DNA of 64,000 nt from Thiosulfativibrio zosterae. GTDB taxonomy: Bacteria; Pseudomonadota; Gammaproteobacteria; Thiomicrospirales; Thiomicrospiraceae. Of this stretch, positions 48,359 through 55,454 are shown piece after piece. The stretch lies in contig NZ_AP021888.1 of the NCBI RefSeq assembly GCF_011398155.1, positions 1,719,501 to 1,783,500 of the forward strand, written 5' to 3'. A program made the position numbers and the translations under genes. Within the stretch, counting starts at the first letter, position 1. Each line of letters opens with the position of its first letter. The notes under the pieces were generated by a model. That model worked only from the letters and a program-made list of their open reading frames with translations, did no database searches and was not told the DNA's origin.

Positions 48359-48402
48359 ACGGGTTAATTCTAACTAGGCCTGGTTAAAATTGGCCCGATT
48401 TT
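48359..48402 (+). terminator. Terminator-like stem after the DUF2202 gene with the dispersed palindrome
   Basis: CGGG pairs with CCCG around the palindrome and TTAATT/AAATT flanks, followed by ATTTTA. Confidence 0.45.
48372..48385. repeat. Dispersed palindrome, copy 11
   Basis: AACTAGGCCTGGTT, the same one-base variant as copy 7, again after a gene end. Confidence 0.85.
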
Positions 48403-48453
48403 ATGCTAAATTTCAAGTATTTAATAGACTCAAAATATATATTTTTTACCCCA

Positions 48454-48482
48454 TTGACTTGCCCAAATAGCTAATCAATACT
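48454..48482 (+). promoter_or_regulatory. Second cluster promoter
   Basis: TTGACT and AATACT are 17 bp apart, with a predicted start near 48489. Operator O3 follows directly. Confidence 0.55.
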
Positions 48483-48492
48483 ATTGGCGAAT

Positions 48493-48509
48493 ATGTAAAT
48501 TTCTTACAT
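48493..48509. promoter_or_regulatory. Operator O3 at the second promoter
   Basis: ATGTAA-ATTTC-TTACAT begins 10 bp after the -10 box, matching the placement of O2. Confidence 0.7.
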
Positions 48510-48539
48510 AGCACCCTATCCAGAAGGAAAAAATGTAAA

Positions 48540-48752
48540 ATGAGTCACACGCTTAAAGCACTTTTTGTAACCGGCTTAATTTTAACTGCAAGCACCAGCT
48601 TTGCGGCAGACGAAGAAGATACCCAAGCCAAGTTGGCCAAATTTCAACCAACTGCAGCTCAATTGCAAGCTGGTTTAGATATGGAAGAACCCGAAAAGGA
48701 TGAGTCAGCAAAAGCAGAACCTAGCAAGACTGAAACCCCCGCTGCAAAATAA
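48540..48752 (+). CDS. Small secreted acidic protein, unrecognised
   Basis: A 70-residue protein with a clear signal peptide (LKALFVTGLILTASTSFA, cut near residue 22). The mature part of about 48 residues is charged and Glu/Lys/Pro-rich without Cys. The only AAGGA is 11 bases from this ATG and closer to an overlapping ATG-TAA at 48533, which could slow initiation. It is the first gene after promoter 2 and is probably transcribed with the barrel gene. Function unknown. Confidence 0.7.
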   Translation: MSHTLKALFVTGLILTASTSFAADEEDTQAKLAKFQPTAAQLQAGLDMEEPEKDESAKAEPSKTETPAAK

Positions 48753-48793
48753 GGGGATTAAGGTCTTTAGGTTCTTCTCCTAAAGGCCTTAAA

Positions 48794-49528
48794 ATGACAA
48801 AACACAACACATCATTTTGGATTTTTTTAGTAGCAGGTGTTTACGCATCTGCCACTTTTTCAGACGACACGGCGATTTCAACGCAAATCACCAGCGGTTT
48901 TTTTATTAGCCAAGGCCAAAGTCAAACCTTAGGCAGCCCGAATTCAACAACCTATTCAATCCCTTTAATGATTTCCAGCCGCTCAGGTCGATTTCAAGGG
49001 GCGCTTATTACCAATTATTTGCAAGTCAACAATGATTACCCCACCGTCAACCTAACCAATCAGCAACAAGGCATGGGCGATACCATTTTATCTGTGGGTT
49101 ATGATCTTCTTGAACAACCTTGGATAACGCTTAAACTCAAACATAAATTTGCCACAGGTGATAAAAATAAAGGCCTAAGCACCGGAAAAGACGATACTGC
49201 TTTGCAGTTAGACTGGTTAAACCAATTTCAACCCAATACCGCAGGCTATGCAACCCTGGGGTACAAGTGGGTTGGTCAAGTGAATGAATATGCCATGCAA
49301 AATAGTGGCTATGCCACAGCAGGTTTACTCCAGCGTTTAACCCCTCATAATCATTTAGGGGTTTCCTTGGACTACACTCAAACCAGCTATACCGAACTTA
49401 AAGATGCCCTAGGGGCAAGTTTATTTTTAAGTCATCAACTGAATACATCGATGACTTTAACCAGCCTTTCCAGTTATGACTCAACCTCTAGCAGCAATTT
49501 TGGTTTAACAATTACAAAACAATTTTAA
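48794..49528 (+). CDS. Outer-membrane beta-barrel-like protein
   Basis: A 244-residue exported protein. After a signal (about 1-23) the sequence shows alternating hydrophobic strands and turns, such as TLKLKHKFATGD and NSGYATAGLLQRL, and ends GLTITKQF, the C-terminal Phe being the outer-membrane insertion signature. About eight to ten strands are expected. It could be a small transporter or structural porin-like protein. It is the second gene after promoter 2 and lies 10 bp before the DUF6502 gene. Confidence 0.68.
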   Translation: MTKHNTSFWIFLVAGVYASATFSDDTAISTQITSGFFISQGQSQTLGSPNSTTYSIPLMISSRSGRFQGALITNYLQVNNDYPTVNLTNQQQGMGDTILSVGYDLLEQPWITLKLKHKFATGDKNKGLSTGKDDTALQLDWLNQFQPNTAGYATLGYKWVGQVNEYAMQNSGYATAGLLQRLTPHNHLGVSLDYTQTSYTELKDALGASLFLSHQLNTSMTLTSLSSYDSTSSSNFGLTITKQF

Positions 49529-49537
49529 GAGCCACCT

Positions 49538-50404
49538 ATGCCCATTGAAGAAGAATTAAGCTTAAAAGACAAAGCCCTAACCAAAGCATTAAAAACCATG
49601 CTTAAGCCCTTAGTGCGCTTGCTGATTCAGCAAAATATCACTTTTATTGGCCTACAAAATTTGCTCAAACGCACCTTTGTTGAAGTGGCAGATGAATCTT
49701 TTTGTTTAGAAAATAAAAAACAAACTGACAGCCGTGTCAGTTTATTAACGGGTATTCACCGTGCAGATGTTAAACGCATTCGCAACGAAGACCCAACCCA
49801 ACTCTCCGAAAAGGAAATCAAAGCCAGTTTAAGCGCACAAATTATTTCAGTATGGACGGGTAATACCCAATATCTCGACGAACAAAATCGCCCAAAACCC
49901 TTGTTAAGAACCAGCCAAGCCAATGCCAATCAGAAAAGTTTTGAAGAGTTAGTGCTGTCCATTTCCAAGGATAAACACCCCCGCTCTATTGTGGATGACT
50001 GGCTTAATCAGGGGATTATAGAACTTAAAACCGAAGGCGAAACCGAATGGGTTCTGCTCACCGAAAAAGGTTATGTACCAGAAGCTGACTTTGAAGAAAA
50101 GTTGTTTTTTGCTGGCAAAAATATTGGCGAACATTTGCATGTGGTGGCCAGCAATTTAGAAGGTCAAGCGGCACCCCTATTTGACCGAGCTGTTTATTAT
50201 GAAGGGCTGTCAGCAGAAGCCATTTTAGAATTGGAAACACTCGCCAAACAAAAAATTTTACAAGTCATGGTCGAAGTAAACCAGCGCGCCAACCTTTTAC
50301 AATCACAGCAAAAAGGCATGCCTGAGCCTTGTCAAAGTTTTCATTTTGGCGCTTATTTCAGCAAAACCACGCCCATCAGCCAAACGCAAACAGAGGAAAA
50401 ATCA
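49538..50404 (+). CDS. DUF6502 family protein
   Basis: A 289-residue soluble protein (stop TGA ends at 50407). It begins with a helical segment (LTKALKTMLKPLVRLLIQQN) resembling a small helix-turn-helix-like or regulatory module, followed by a Lys/Arg-rich region that includes VSLLTGIHRADVKRIRNED. I recall this family as uncharacterised and found next to DUF5666 genes; that is memory, not a search. It might be the DNA-binding regulator of the nearby ATGTAA sites. Its TGA overlaps the ATG of the next gene. Confidence 0.6.
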
Positions 50405-51441
50405 TGATGAGCTTTTCTCTGTTCAACAAGCGCTCCTACCTTTTTATCCTAAGTATTTTAAGTTTGTTTGCACTGCTTTCGGCTTGCCAAATACAACCTA
50501 CTCAAACCGCTAACACCTCTGGGTTTGGTGGCACCGGTTCGCCCATGATTGCCTTGCAAGATTCCATGAGCGGATTTGGCGGCACAGGTAAAACCTCGTC
50601 TGGGTTTGGTGGTACGGGTATCGTGGGCACCATTCAAGCATTTGGCAGTATTTGGGTGAATGGGATTGAAATTGGTTACGGCGAAAAAACCCAAATTGAG
50701 TCTAACTTAATGCGCCATGACACCTTAAAACTGGGACAACAAGTTCACTTAGAAACCTTGCCACTAGAAGACAAAACCCTCACCGGGCAAATTCATGTTT
50801 TTTACCCGATTGCAGGAGAGATTACCCAAATTGACGAACAAAACCTAACGATTAATCATCAGTTTATCGTGACCCGTGATGATGCCACCTATTACGATGA
50901 CAATCTAACCCTTCAGGTTGGAGAATTTGTGGCCATCAATGGTTATCAAAATGCCGAGCAAACTTGGATGGCAACCCGCATTAATGCTAACCCAGACCAT
51001 AAAACTTTTTACCAACCAGAACCTACGCTCAACTTTTCAAGTTCGGTGAAACAAATGGTGATTGAACAGCGCTTAATCAACTTTAAACCCTGGGAATCCT
51101 TGCAAAGACTTCAAGCCGTTCCGCTCAAACAAAATCATTTTGACAGCAAAATTTTGAGCAATGAACCCTTAGAAAATAAAGCGCATCCTGAACAGCCCAT
51201 GCAAATCATGCAGCCTTTAAATCCACCAAAAACGGAAACTATGGCAAAACCAGAAATGCCACTGCAGCTTTTACAACAACAGAAAAGTTTAATGGATGTT
51301 CCTCGCGAACAGCGAGATTTAATGCAGTTGCAAAGAGATTTGCAAACCCAGCAACAAGGGCTTCGTGAGCAACAGCAAGGATTACAAAACTTAAAACCCT
51401 TGATGCAACTCAATAACCTCAGACCGCAAAGCCATCCCTAA
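50404..51441 (+). CDS. DUF5666 lipoprotein with SGFGGTG repeats
   Basis: About 345 residues. Signal with lipobox LLSAC (Cys near residue 28), then three copies of SGFGGTG (about 37-66), then two DUF5666-like small beta domains: FGSIWVNGIEIGYGEK region and GEITQIDEQNLTINHQF region, together about 75-190. The C-terminal third is Gln-rich and helical (QQQKSLMDVPREQRDLMQLQ), ending in near repeats. The ATG overlaps the previous stop (ATGA). Probably an outer-membrane or periplasmic lipoprotein; no function known. Confidence 0.7.
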   Translation: MMSFSLFNKRSYLFILSILSLFALLSACQIQPTQTANTSGFGGTGSPMIALQDSMSGFGGTGKTSSGFGGTGIVGTIQAFGSIWVNGIEIGYGEKTQIESNLMRHDTLKLGQQVHLETLPLEDKTLTGQIHVFYPIAGEITQIDEQNLTINHQFIVTRDDATYYDDNLTLQVGEFVAINGYQNAEQTWMATRINANPDHKTFYQPEPTLNFSSSVKQMVIEQRLINFKPWESLQRLQAVPLKQNHFDSKILSNEPLENKAHPEQPMQIMQPLNPPKTETMAKPEMPLQLLQQQKSLMDVPREQRDLMQLQRDLQTQQQGLREQQQGLQNLKPLMQLNNLRPQSHP

Positions 51442-51493
51442 AAGTGCCTATCTAGGCAAAAGAAATAGGCAATATAAAATATCACTTTTTAAT
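51438..51493. terminator. Convergent terminator region after the cluster
   Basis: AAAGTG (51441-51446) pairs with CACTTT (51483-51488), and TGCCTAT pairs with ATAGGCA inside. T runs exist on both strands. Confidence 0.5.
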
Positions 51494-51824
51494 CTTCAGA
51501 AAAACACATACTGTAGGGACGAGCCATGTCTTGTGCCACTTTTTGCAGACTAAAGGTGCGCACTTCTTCAAAAAACTTTTGGCCTGTAAAATAGACCTGC
51601 AAAGTTGGTAAACTCAACACGCCGTTTTGAGCACAAATATCCGTAGTGACATGGCAATCGACATAAGCCAAGGTCATTTTAGGGTAATGTTCCGCCATTA
51701 AATCAATCAACTTGGGTTTAATGACATGACATACATTACACTCTTTACCCCCAAACAACACCACCAAGCCGTCTTCAGTGGCTTTTAGGCTGTCTAATTC
51801 AGCAAAACTTTCTAAGGTTTTCAT
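51489..51824 (-). CDS. Thioredoxin-like protein with CNVC motif
   Basis: A 111-residue thioredoxin-fold protein without a signal. The active site is KECNVCHVI (CxxC), with the cis-Pro in VLSLPTLQVY. It may reduce disulfides or deliver electrons in the cytoplasm. The start at 51824 has GGAG six bases upstream. It is the last of four co-directional genes after mak. Confidence 0.82.
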   Translation of the reverse strand: MKTLESFAELDSLKATEDGLVVLFGGKECNVCHVIKPKLIDLMAEHYPKMTLAYVDCHVTTDICAQNGVLSLPTLQVYFTGQKFFEEVRTFSLQKVAQDMARPYSMCFSED

Positions 51825-51848
51825 TGATTCTCCATTCACTCACATTGA

Positions 51849-52736
51849 TTACAACCAAGCCGCTCCACGTACGCCACTGGAATCGCCCCATTTAGGCGGT
51901 TTTAAAACCGTTTCTACCACATCACTAAAAACCCACGCCTGCCAAAGCTCCGGCACGCGTTGATACAAATAATCAATATTCGACATTCCACCGCCTAATA
52001 CGATGATATCTGGATCCACAATATTAATCACCGACGCTAAGCCTTTGGCTAACCAAACACAATAATTTTCTAAATGCTGTTGCGCAGTCGCATCGCCCTT
52101 TTGCGCCAATGCCACAATTTGCTGGGCACTCAAGGCTTGATGGGTTTTGTGGTGATAATGCGCCTGAAACCCCGAACCAGACAAAAAGGTTTCGGTGCAG
52201 CCTTGCAAACCACAGTAACAAGGCATCGCCACATCTTGCTGCGTTTGCCAGGGCAAAGGGTTATGTCCCCATTCGCCGCCTATGGCGTTAATGCCATTCA
52301 AAATTTTGCCGTTGACCACCAAACCGCCACCGCAACCCGTGCCAATAATCACACCAAAAACCACCTCTGCCCCTGCCGCAGCACCATCGCTGGCTTCAGA
52401 CAAAGCAAAACAATTTGCATCATTGGCGAGTTTGACTGGCGAACTTAACTGACTTTGTATATCACCTTGTAAATCTTGACCTATCAACCAGGTAGAATTG
52501 GCATTCTTAATCAAACCTGTTTTTTTAGAAACAGCACCTGGAATACCGATGCCAATTGAGCGCGCGGTTTGTTGAGTCGCCTGCTCTGCTTGTTTGACCA
52601 AATCAATCAGGGCTGCAAGCGTTTTTGCATAATCCCCTTTAGGGGTATCCATACGCTGCTTAAAAATAACCGCACCCTTTTCATCCAGCGCCACTGCTTC
52701 AATTTTAGTGCCGCCTAAATCTATGCCGATACGCAT
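51849..52736 (-). CDS. mak: ROK-family fructokinase (Mak type)
   Basis: A 295-residue sugar kinase. N-terminal phosphate loop IDLGGTKIEAVAL, KNANSTWLIGQ, EWGHNPLPW, the zinc motif CYCGLQGCTE and the end GDSSGVRGAAWL follow Escherichia coli Mak closely. It phosphorylates fructose or other hexoses. It lies 16 bp after a methyltransferase gene. NagK is the main alternative. Confidence 0.85.
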   Translation of the reverse strand: MRIGIDLGGTKIEAVALDEKGAVIFKQRMDTPKGDYAKTLAALIDLVKQAEQATQQTARSIGIGIPGAVSKKTGLIKNANSTWLIGQDLQGDIQSQLSSPVKLANDANCFALSEASDGAAAGAEVVFGVIIGTGCGGGLVVNGKILNGINAIGGEWGHNPLPWQTQQDVAMPCYCGLQGCTETFLSGSGFQAHYHHKTHQALSAQQIVALAQKGDATAQQHLENYCVWLAKGLASVINIVDPDIIVLGGGMSNIDYLYQRVPELWQAWVFSDVVETVLKPPKWGDSSGVRGAAWL

Positions 52737-52752
52737 GTCGTCCTCAATCCTT

Positions 52753-53388
52753 CTAAAGATCTTTTAGTAAAACCATTGTGAAGTCATTGGGTAAATAATC
52801 TTCAATACAAATCACTTCATTTGCCAAGCTGTCACAAAATACTGTCATGTCATGGGGATAAAAACTTTGCAAATCGGGGCGAGACGCTATCCAAGCTTCG
52901 TTACGGTTTAACAAATTAAAAACCACGCCCTGTTTGGCGAAACGCAACATCTGTTTTATCACCGAGTGTGCATATTTCCCAGAATCATCCACTACTTCAT
53001 TTAACGCACCGGATAATATCACCCAATCAAAACTGTTATCTGGCCAGTTAAAATCAAAGATTTCTCCATTAAAAGTCACCAGGCCTGGGTATTTTAGCTG
53101 GCTGGCAGCGACCATATCAGGCGATACATCTATGCCAACATACTCAAACTCGCAAGCATTTTTAAGTGCATAGGCGTTAAAATCACCAAAACCACAACCC
53201 ACATCTAATAGCTTTAAAGATTGCGTGACATCTGAAAATTCTGCTATCGCATTTAAAATGACCTGAAAGCGCAATTCTTGAATTTCTTTACTGCTCCAAA
53301 ACAAAGCACTGGGCTCGTAACCATAACGCTCTATCGAATACTTGTGGCGCGCTTGAATACGCAAGCGTTGCTTTTCAGTTAAGGCCAT
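52753..53388 (-). CDS. SAM-dependent methyltransferase
   Basis: A 211-residue class I methyltransferase. The SAM-binding motif is LLDVGCGFGDF, then YVGIDVSPDM and DWVILSGAL. The substrate is unknown. It overlaps the DUF455 gene by one base (TAATG), so the two are translated together. A palindrome copy inside it encodes Pro-Gly-Leu-Val. Confidence 0.82.
   Translation of the reverse strand: MALTEKQRLRIQARHKYSIERYGYEPSALFWSSKEIQELRFQVILNAIAEFSDVTQSLKLLDVGCGFGDFNAYALKNACEFEYVGIDVSPDMVAASQLKYPGLVTFNGEIFDFNWPDNSFDWVILSGALNEVVDDSGKYAHSVIKQMLRFAKQGVVFNLLNRNEAWIASRPDLQSFYPHDMTVFCDSLANEVICIEDYLPNDFTMVLLKDL
53077..53090. repeat. Dispersed palindrome, copy 12 (in the methyltransferase gene)
   Basis: CACCAGGCCTGGGT, two end bases off consensus; it encodes Tyr-Pro-Gly-Leu-Val on the minus strand. 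Confidence 0.7.
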
Positions 53389-54233
53389 TAGGCATTGGCC
53401 TTATTGGCAGCAACCGCTTTAGCACTCTGCGACTCGATAGAAGTCAACCAGGCAATTTCATCTTCACAAAATCCCGCGGCGATACGCGCTTCAATATTAA
53501 AGGGGCCTCGTAAATCACCGTGGTAATAATTTTCGAGAATTTCCTTAAAAGTATTAAATGGATTCAAACCTCGCTCGGCGCATAAGTAGCGGAACCATCG
53601 AGTACCGACTTCCACATGACCAATTTCATCACGCAATAAAATCTTTAAGATTTCTACCCCCCGCTTATCGCCAATCGCACGCAATTTTTGTAACATGGGT
53701 GGGGTCACATCCAAACCACGAGCTTCTAGAGTACGCGGCACCAAAGCCATACGCACTAAGGGATCATGGTCGGTTTCGTAGGTGGTTAACCACAAACCAT
53801 TATGGGCGGTTAAATCCCCATACTCGGCACCTAGATGGTACAAATGCTCACGCACCATTTGAAAATGATAAGACTCCTCACCCGCAACGCCTAGCCAATC
53901 TTGATAATAAGCACGTGGCATTGTCTGAAATCGGTAAATGGCATCTAAGGCTAAGTTAACCGCATTAAACTCAATATGCGCAATCGAATGCATTAACGCA
54001 ACTTGCCCTTCTTTTGATCCTAAACGGCGTTTAGGTAAATCCTTAGGGCTGACCAAAATCGGCAATTCAGGCCGACCTGCATCTGGAACACGATGAATTT
54101 CTGCGGTGGGCGTAAACTCAAAAGCATCTTCCGACCATAGTTCTTGCAAGGCTTGAAGTTTTTGGACTTTAGCATCCAGTTCTTGAGTCATTAAACACTC
54201 ATAAACCGTCGTAAAAATATTGAGTTTAGCCAT
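53388..54233 (-). CDS. DUF455 ferritin-like protein
   Basis: A 281-residue protein (from the ATG at 54233, which has AAGGT just upstream). Two helical motifs carry likely metal ligands: AHIEFNAVNLALD and AGEESYHFQMV, and LRDEIGHVEVG, with the ExxH pattern of ferritin-like diiron proteins. MiaE is a distant relative, so tRNA hydroxylase-like or other oxygenase activity is possible. The upstream GTG at 54296 is within a terminator. Strong family assignment, unknown function. Confidence 0.82.
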   Translation of the reverse strand: MAKLNIFTTVYECLMTQELDAKVQKLQALQELWSEDAFEFTPTAEIHRVPDAGRPELPILVSPKDLPKRRLGSKEGQVALMHSIAHIEFNAVNLALDAIYRFQTMPRAYYQDWLGVAGEESYHFQMVREHLYHLGAEYGDLTAHNGLWLTTYETDHDPLVRMALVPRTLEARGLDVTPPMLQKLRAIGDKRGVEILKILLRDEIGHVEVGTRWFRYLCAERGLNPFNTFKEILENYYHGDLRGPFNIEARIAAGFCEDEIAWLTSIESQSAKAVAANKANA

Positions 54234-54263
54234 GGGGACCTTATTGAGCTGGAAGTTTCTAAA

Positions 54264-54290
54264 CAAAAAAACCGGCACATGGCCGGCTTT
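54264..54290 (-). terminator. Terminator of the small secreted protein gene
   Basis: CCGGC and GCCGG (54272-54286) with a five-base loop are flanked by A and T runs. Confidence 0.8.
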
Positions 54291-54312
54291 TAACACATCG
54301 TTAACTCAAAAA

Positions 54313-54669
54313 TTAACGGTAGTAAGATGCTTGTAGGAAAGGAACACCTTTAAATTGTTTAGCATCGATAGAATCAAACAATTTAGCCCACTTAGCACGA
54401 TCTTCTGGAGTCATAACTGCTGAAGGGTTAACACCTTTAGTTGCGTCACCGTATTTAGCTTCAATCGCATTTAATTCTTCGTAGCATTGAGCAAGGGTGG
54501 TTTTTTGTTCAAGTGCCTTAGCTTCTTTGATGCCTTTAGCTTTTGCAGTAGAAATTAAGTTTTCTGCATCAGACACACACAAATTGTAAGTTGAATCTGC
54601 TGCTTGAGCATTCAATGAAAGAACTGCAAACGCAGAAATGAATAATGCTTTGATTGATAATGATTTCAT
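54313..54669 (-). CDS. Small secreted protein with two Cys, unrecognised
   Basis: A 118-residue protein with a signal peptide (KALFISAFAVLSLNAQA, cut near residue 23). The mature part is helical with two Cys (NLCVSD and LAQCYEE) that may form a disulfide. I recognise no family. The start at 54669 has GGAG ten bases upstream. It has its own terminator and stands alone between greA and the DUF455 gene. Confidence 0.7.
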   Translation of the reverse strand: MKSLSIKALFISAFAVLSLNAQAADSTYNLCVSDAENLISTAKAKGIKEAKALEQKTTLAQCYEELNAIEAKYGDATKGVNPSAVMTPEDRAKWAKLFDSIDAKQFKGVPFLQASYYR

Positions 54670-54852
54670 TCTTGAGTAACTCCGAATAGGTTGTATTTGT
54701 TTTAACGGACACATTTTGACGGGTTTAGGGTAAAAATGCAACTTGAAAATATTAGAAAATAATGAATCCCTTATAAGGGTTTTTTATAATCCCCATATCT
54801 TAAGGCTTGCAGCCATTCTTATGATGGCTCGCCTCAAGTATCTAGTCATTTT

Positions 54853-55329
54853 TTAAATATATTGAACTTGAATAATCTCGTAGTCAATATTACCTTTAGG
54901 CGCCTCTACCACGATTTCGTCACCTTCAGATTTTCCAATCATGGCACGCGCAATCGGTGAATTGACAGAGATTTTATTGTGTTTTAGATCGGCTTCTTCG
55001 TTACCCACAATTTTGTAAGTTAACTCTTCGTCAGTATCAATATTTAAAACCGTCACTGTTGCCCCAAAAACGACCTTGCCATTCGGGTTTAATTTGGTCA
55101 CATCAATGATTTGGATATTGCTTAAAATTGCTTCAATCTGCTTAATACGTGCTTCAATCATGCCCTGTTGTTCGCGTGCTGCATGATATTCAGCATTTTC
55201 CTTTAGATCACCATGTTCACGCGCAGTAGCGATGGCTTCGGTAATCGCAGGTCTATCTTCTTTTTTAAGCTTATTTAATTCTACTTGCAGCGCATCAGCG
55301 CCTTCTTTTGTCATAGGATGTCTTTGCAT
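54853..55329 (-). CDS. greA: Transcription elongation factor GreA
   Basis: A 158-residue factor that reactivates backtracked RNA polymerase. It starts [15 protein letters not shown], has the N-terminal coiled coil with the acidic tip ([14 protein letters not shown]), and the C-terminal domain ends [13 protein letters not shown]. It follows carAB beyond a terminator, a very common order. Confidence 0.96.
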   Translation of the reverse strand: MQRHPMTKEGADALQVELNKLKKEDRPAITEAIATAREHGDLKENAEYHAAREQQGMIEARIKQIEAILSNIQIIDVTKLNPNGKVVFGATVTVLNIDTDEELTYKIVGNEEADLKHNKISVNSPIARAMIGKSEGDEIVVEAPKGNIDYEIIQVQYI

Positions 55330-55403
55330 AACCCATCAACCTTATAATTTTATAATTTGAGCCCCACTCGTGCAAAGGTCTCAATTTGAATCTTTTGTAT
55401 TAT

Positions 55404-55436
55404 AAATAAAAACGCCAAGATCAAAGACCTCGGCGC
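55404..55436 (-). terminator. Terminator of the carAB operon
   Basis: CGCCAAG and CTCGGCG (55412-55435, one G-T pair) form a stem followed by TTTTTATTT on the minus strand. Confidence 0.7.
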
Positions 55437-55454
55437 TTTAAGTTCAAACCAGTT

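Noticed and set aside
52074-52448. A 124-codon frame antisense to mak
   Set aside because: It is a shadow of the well-conserved kinase; no start signal and biased composition.
53558-53959. A 133-codon frame antisense to the DUF455 gene
   Set aside because: Composition and lack of a ribosome site mark it as a shadow of the ferritin-like gene.
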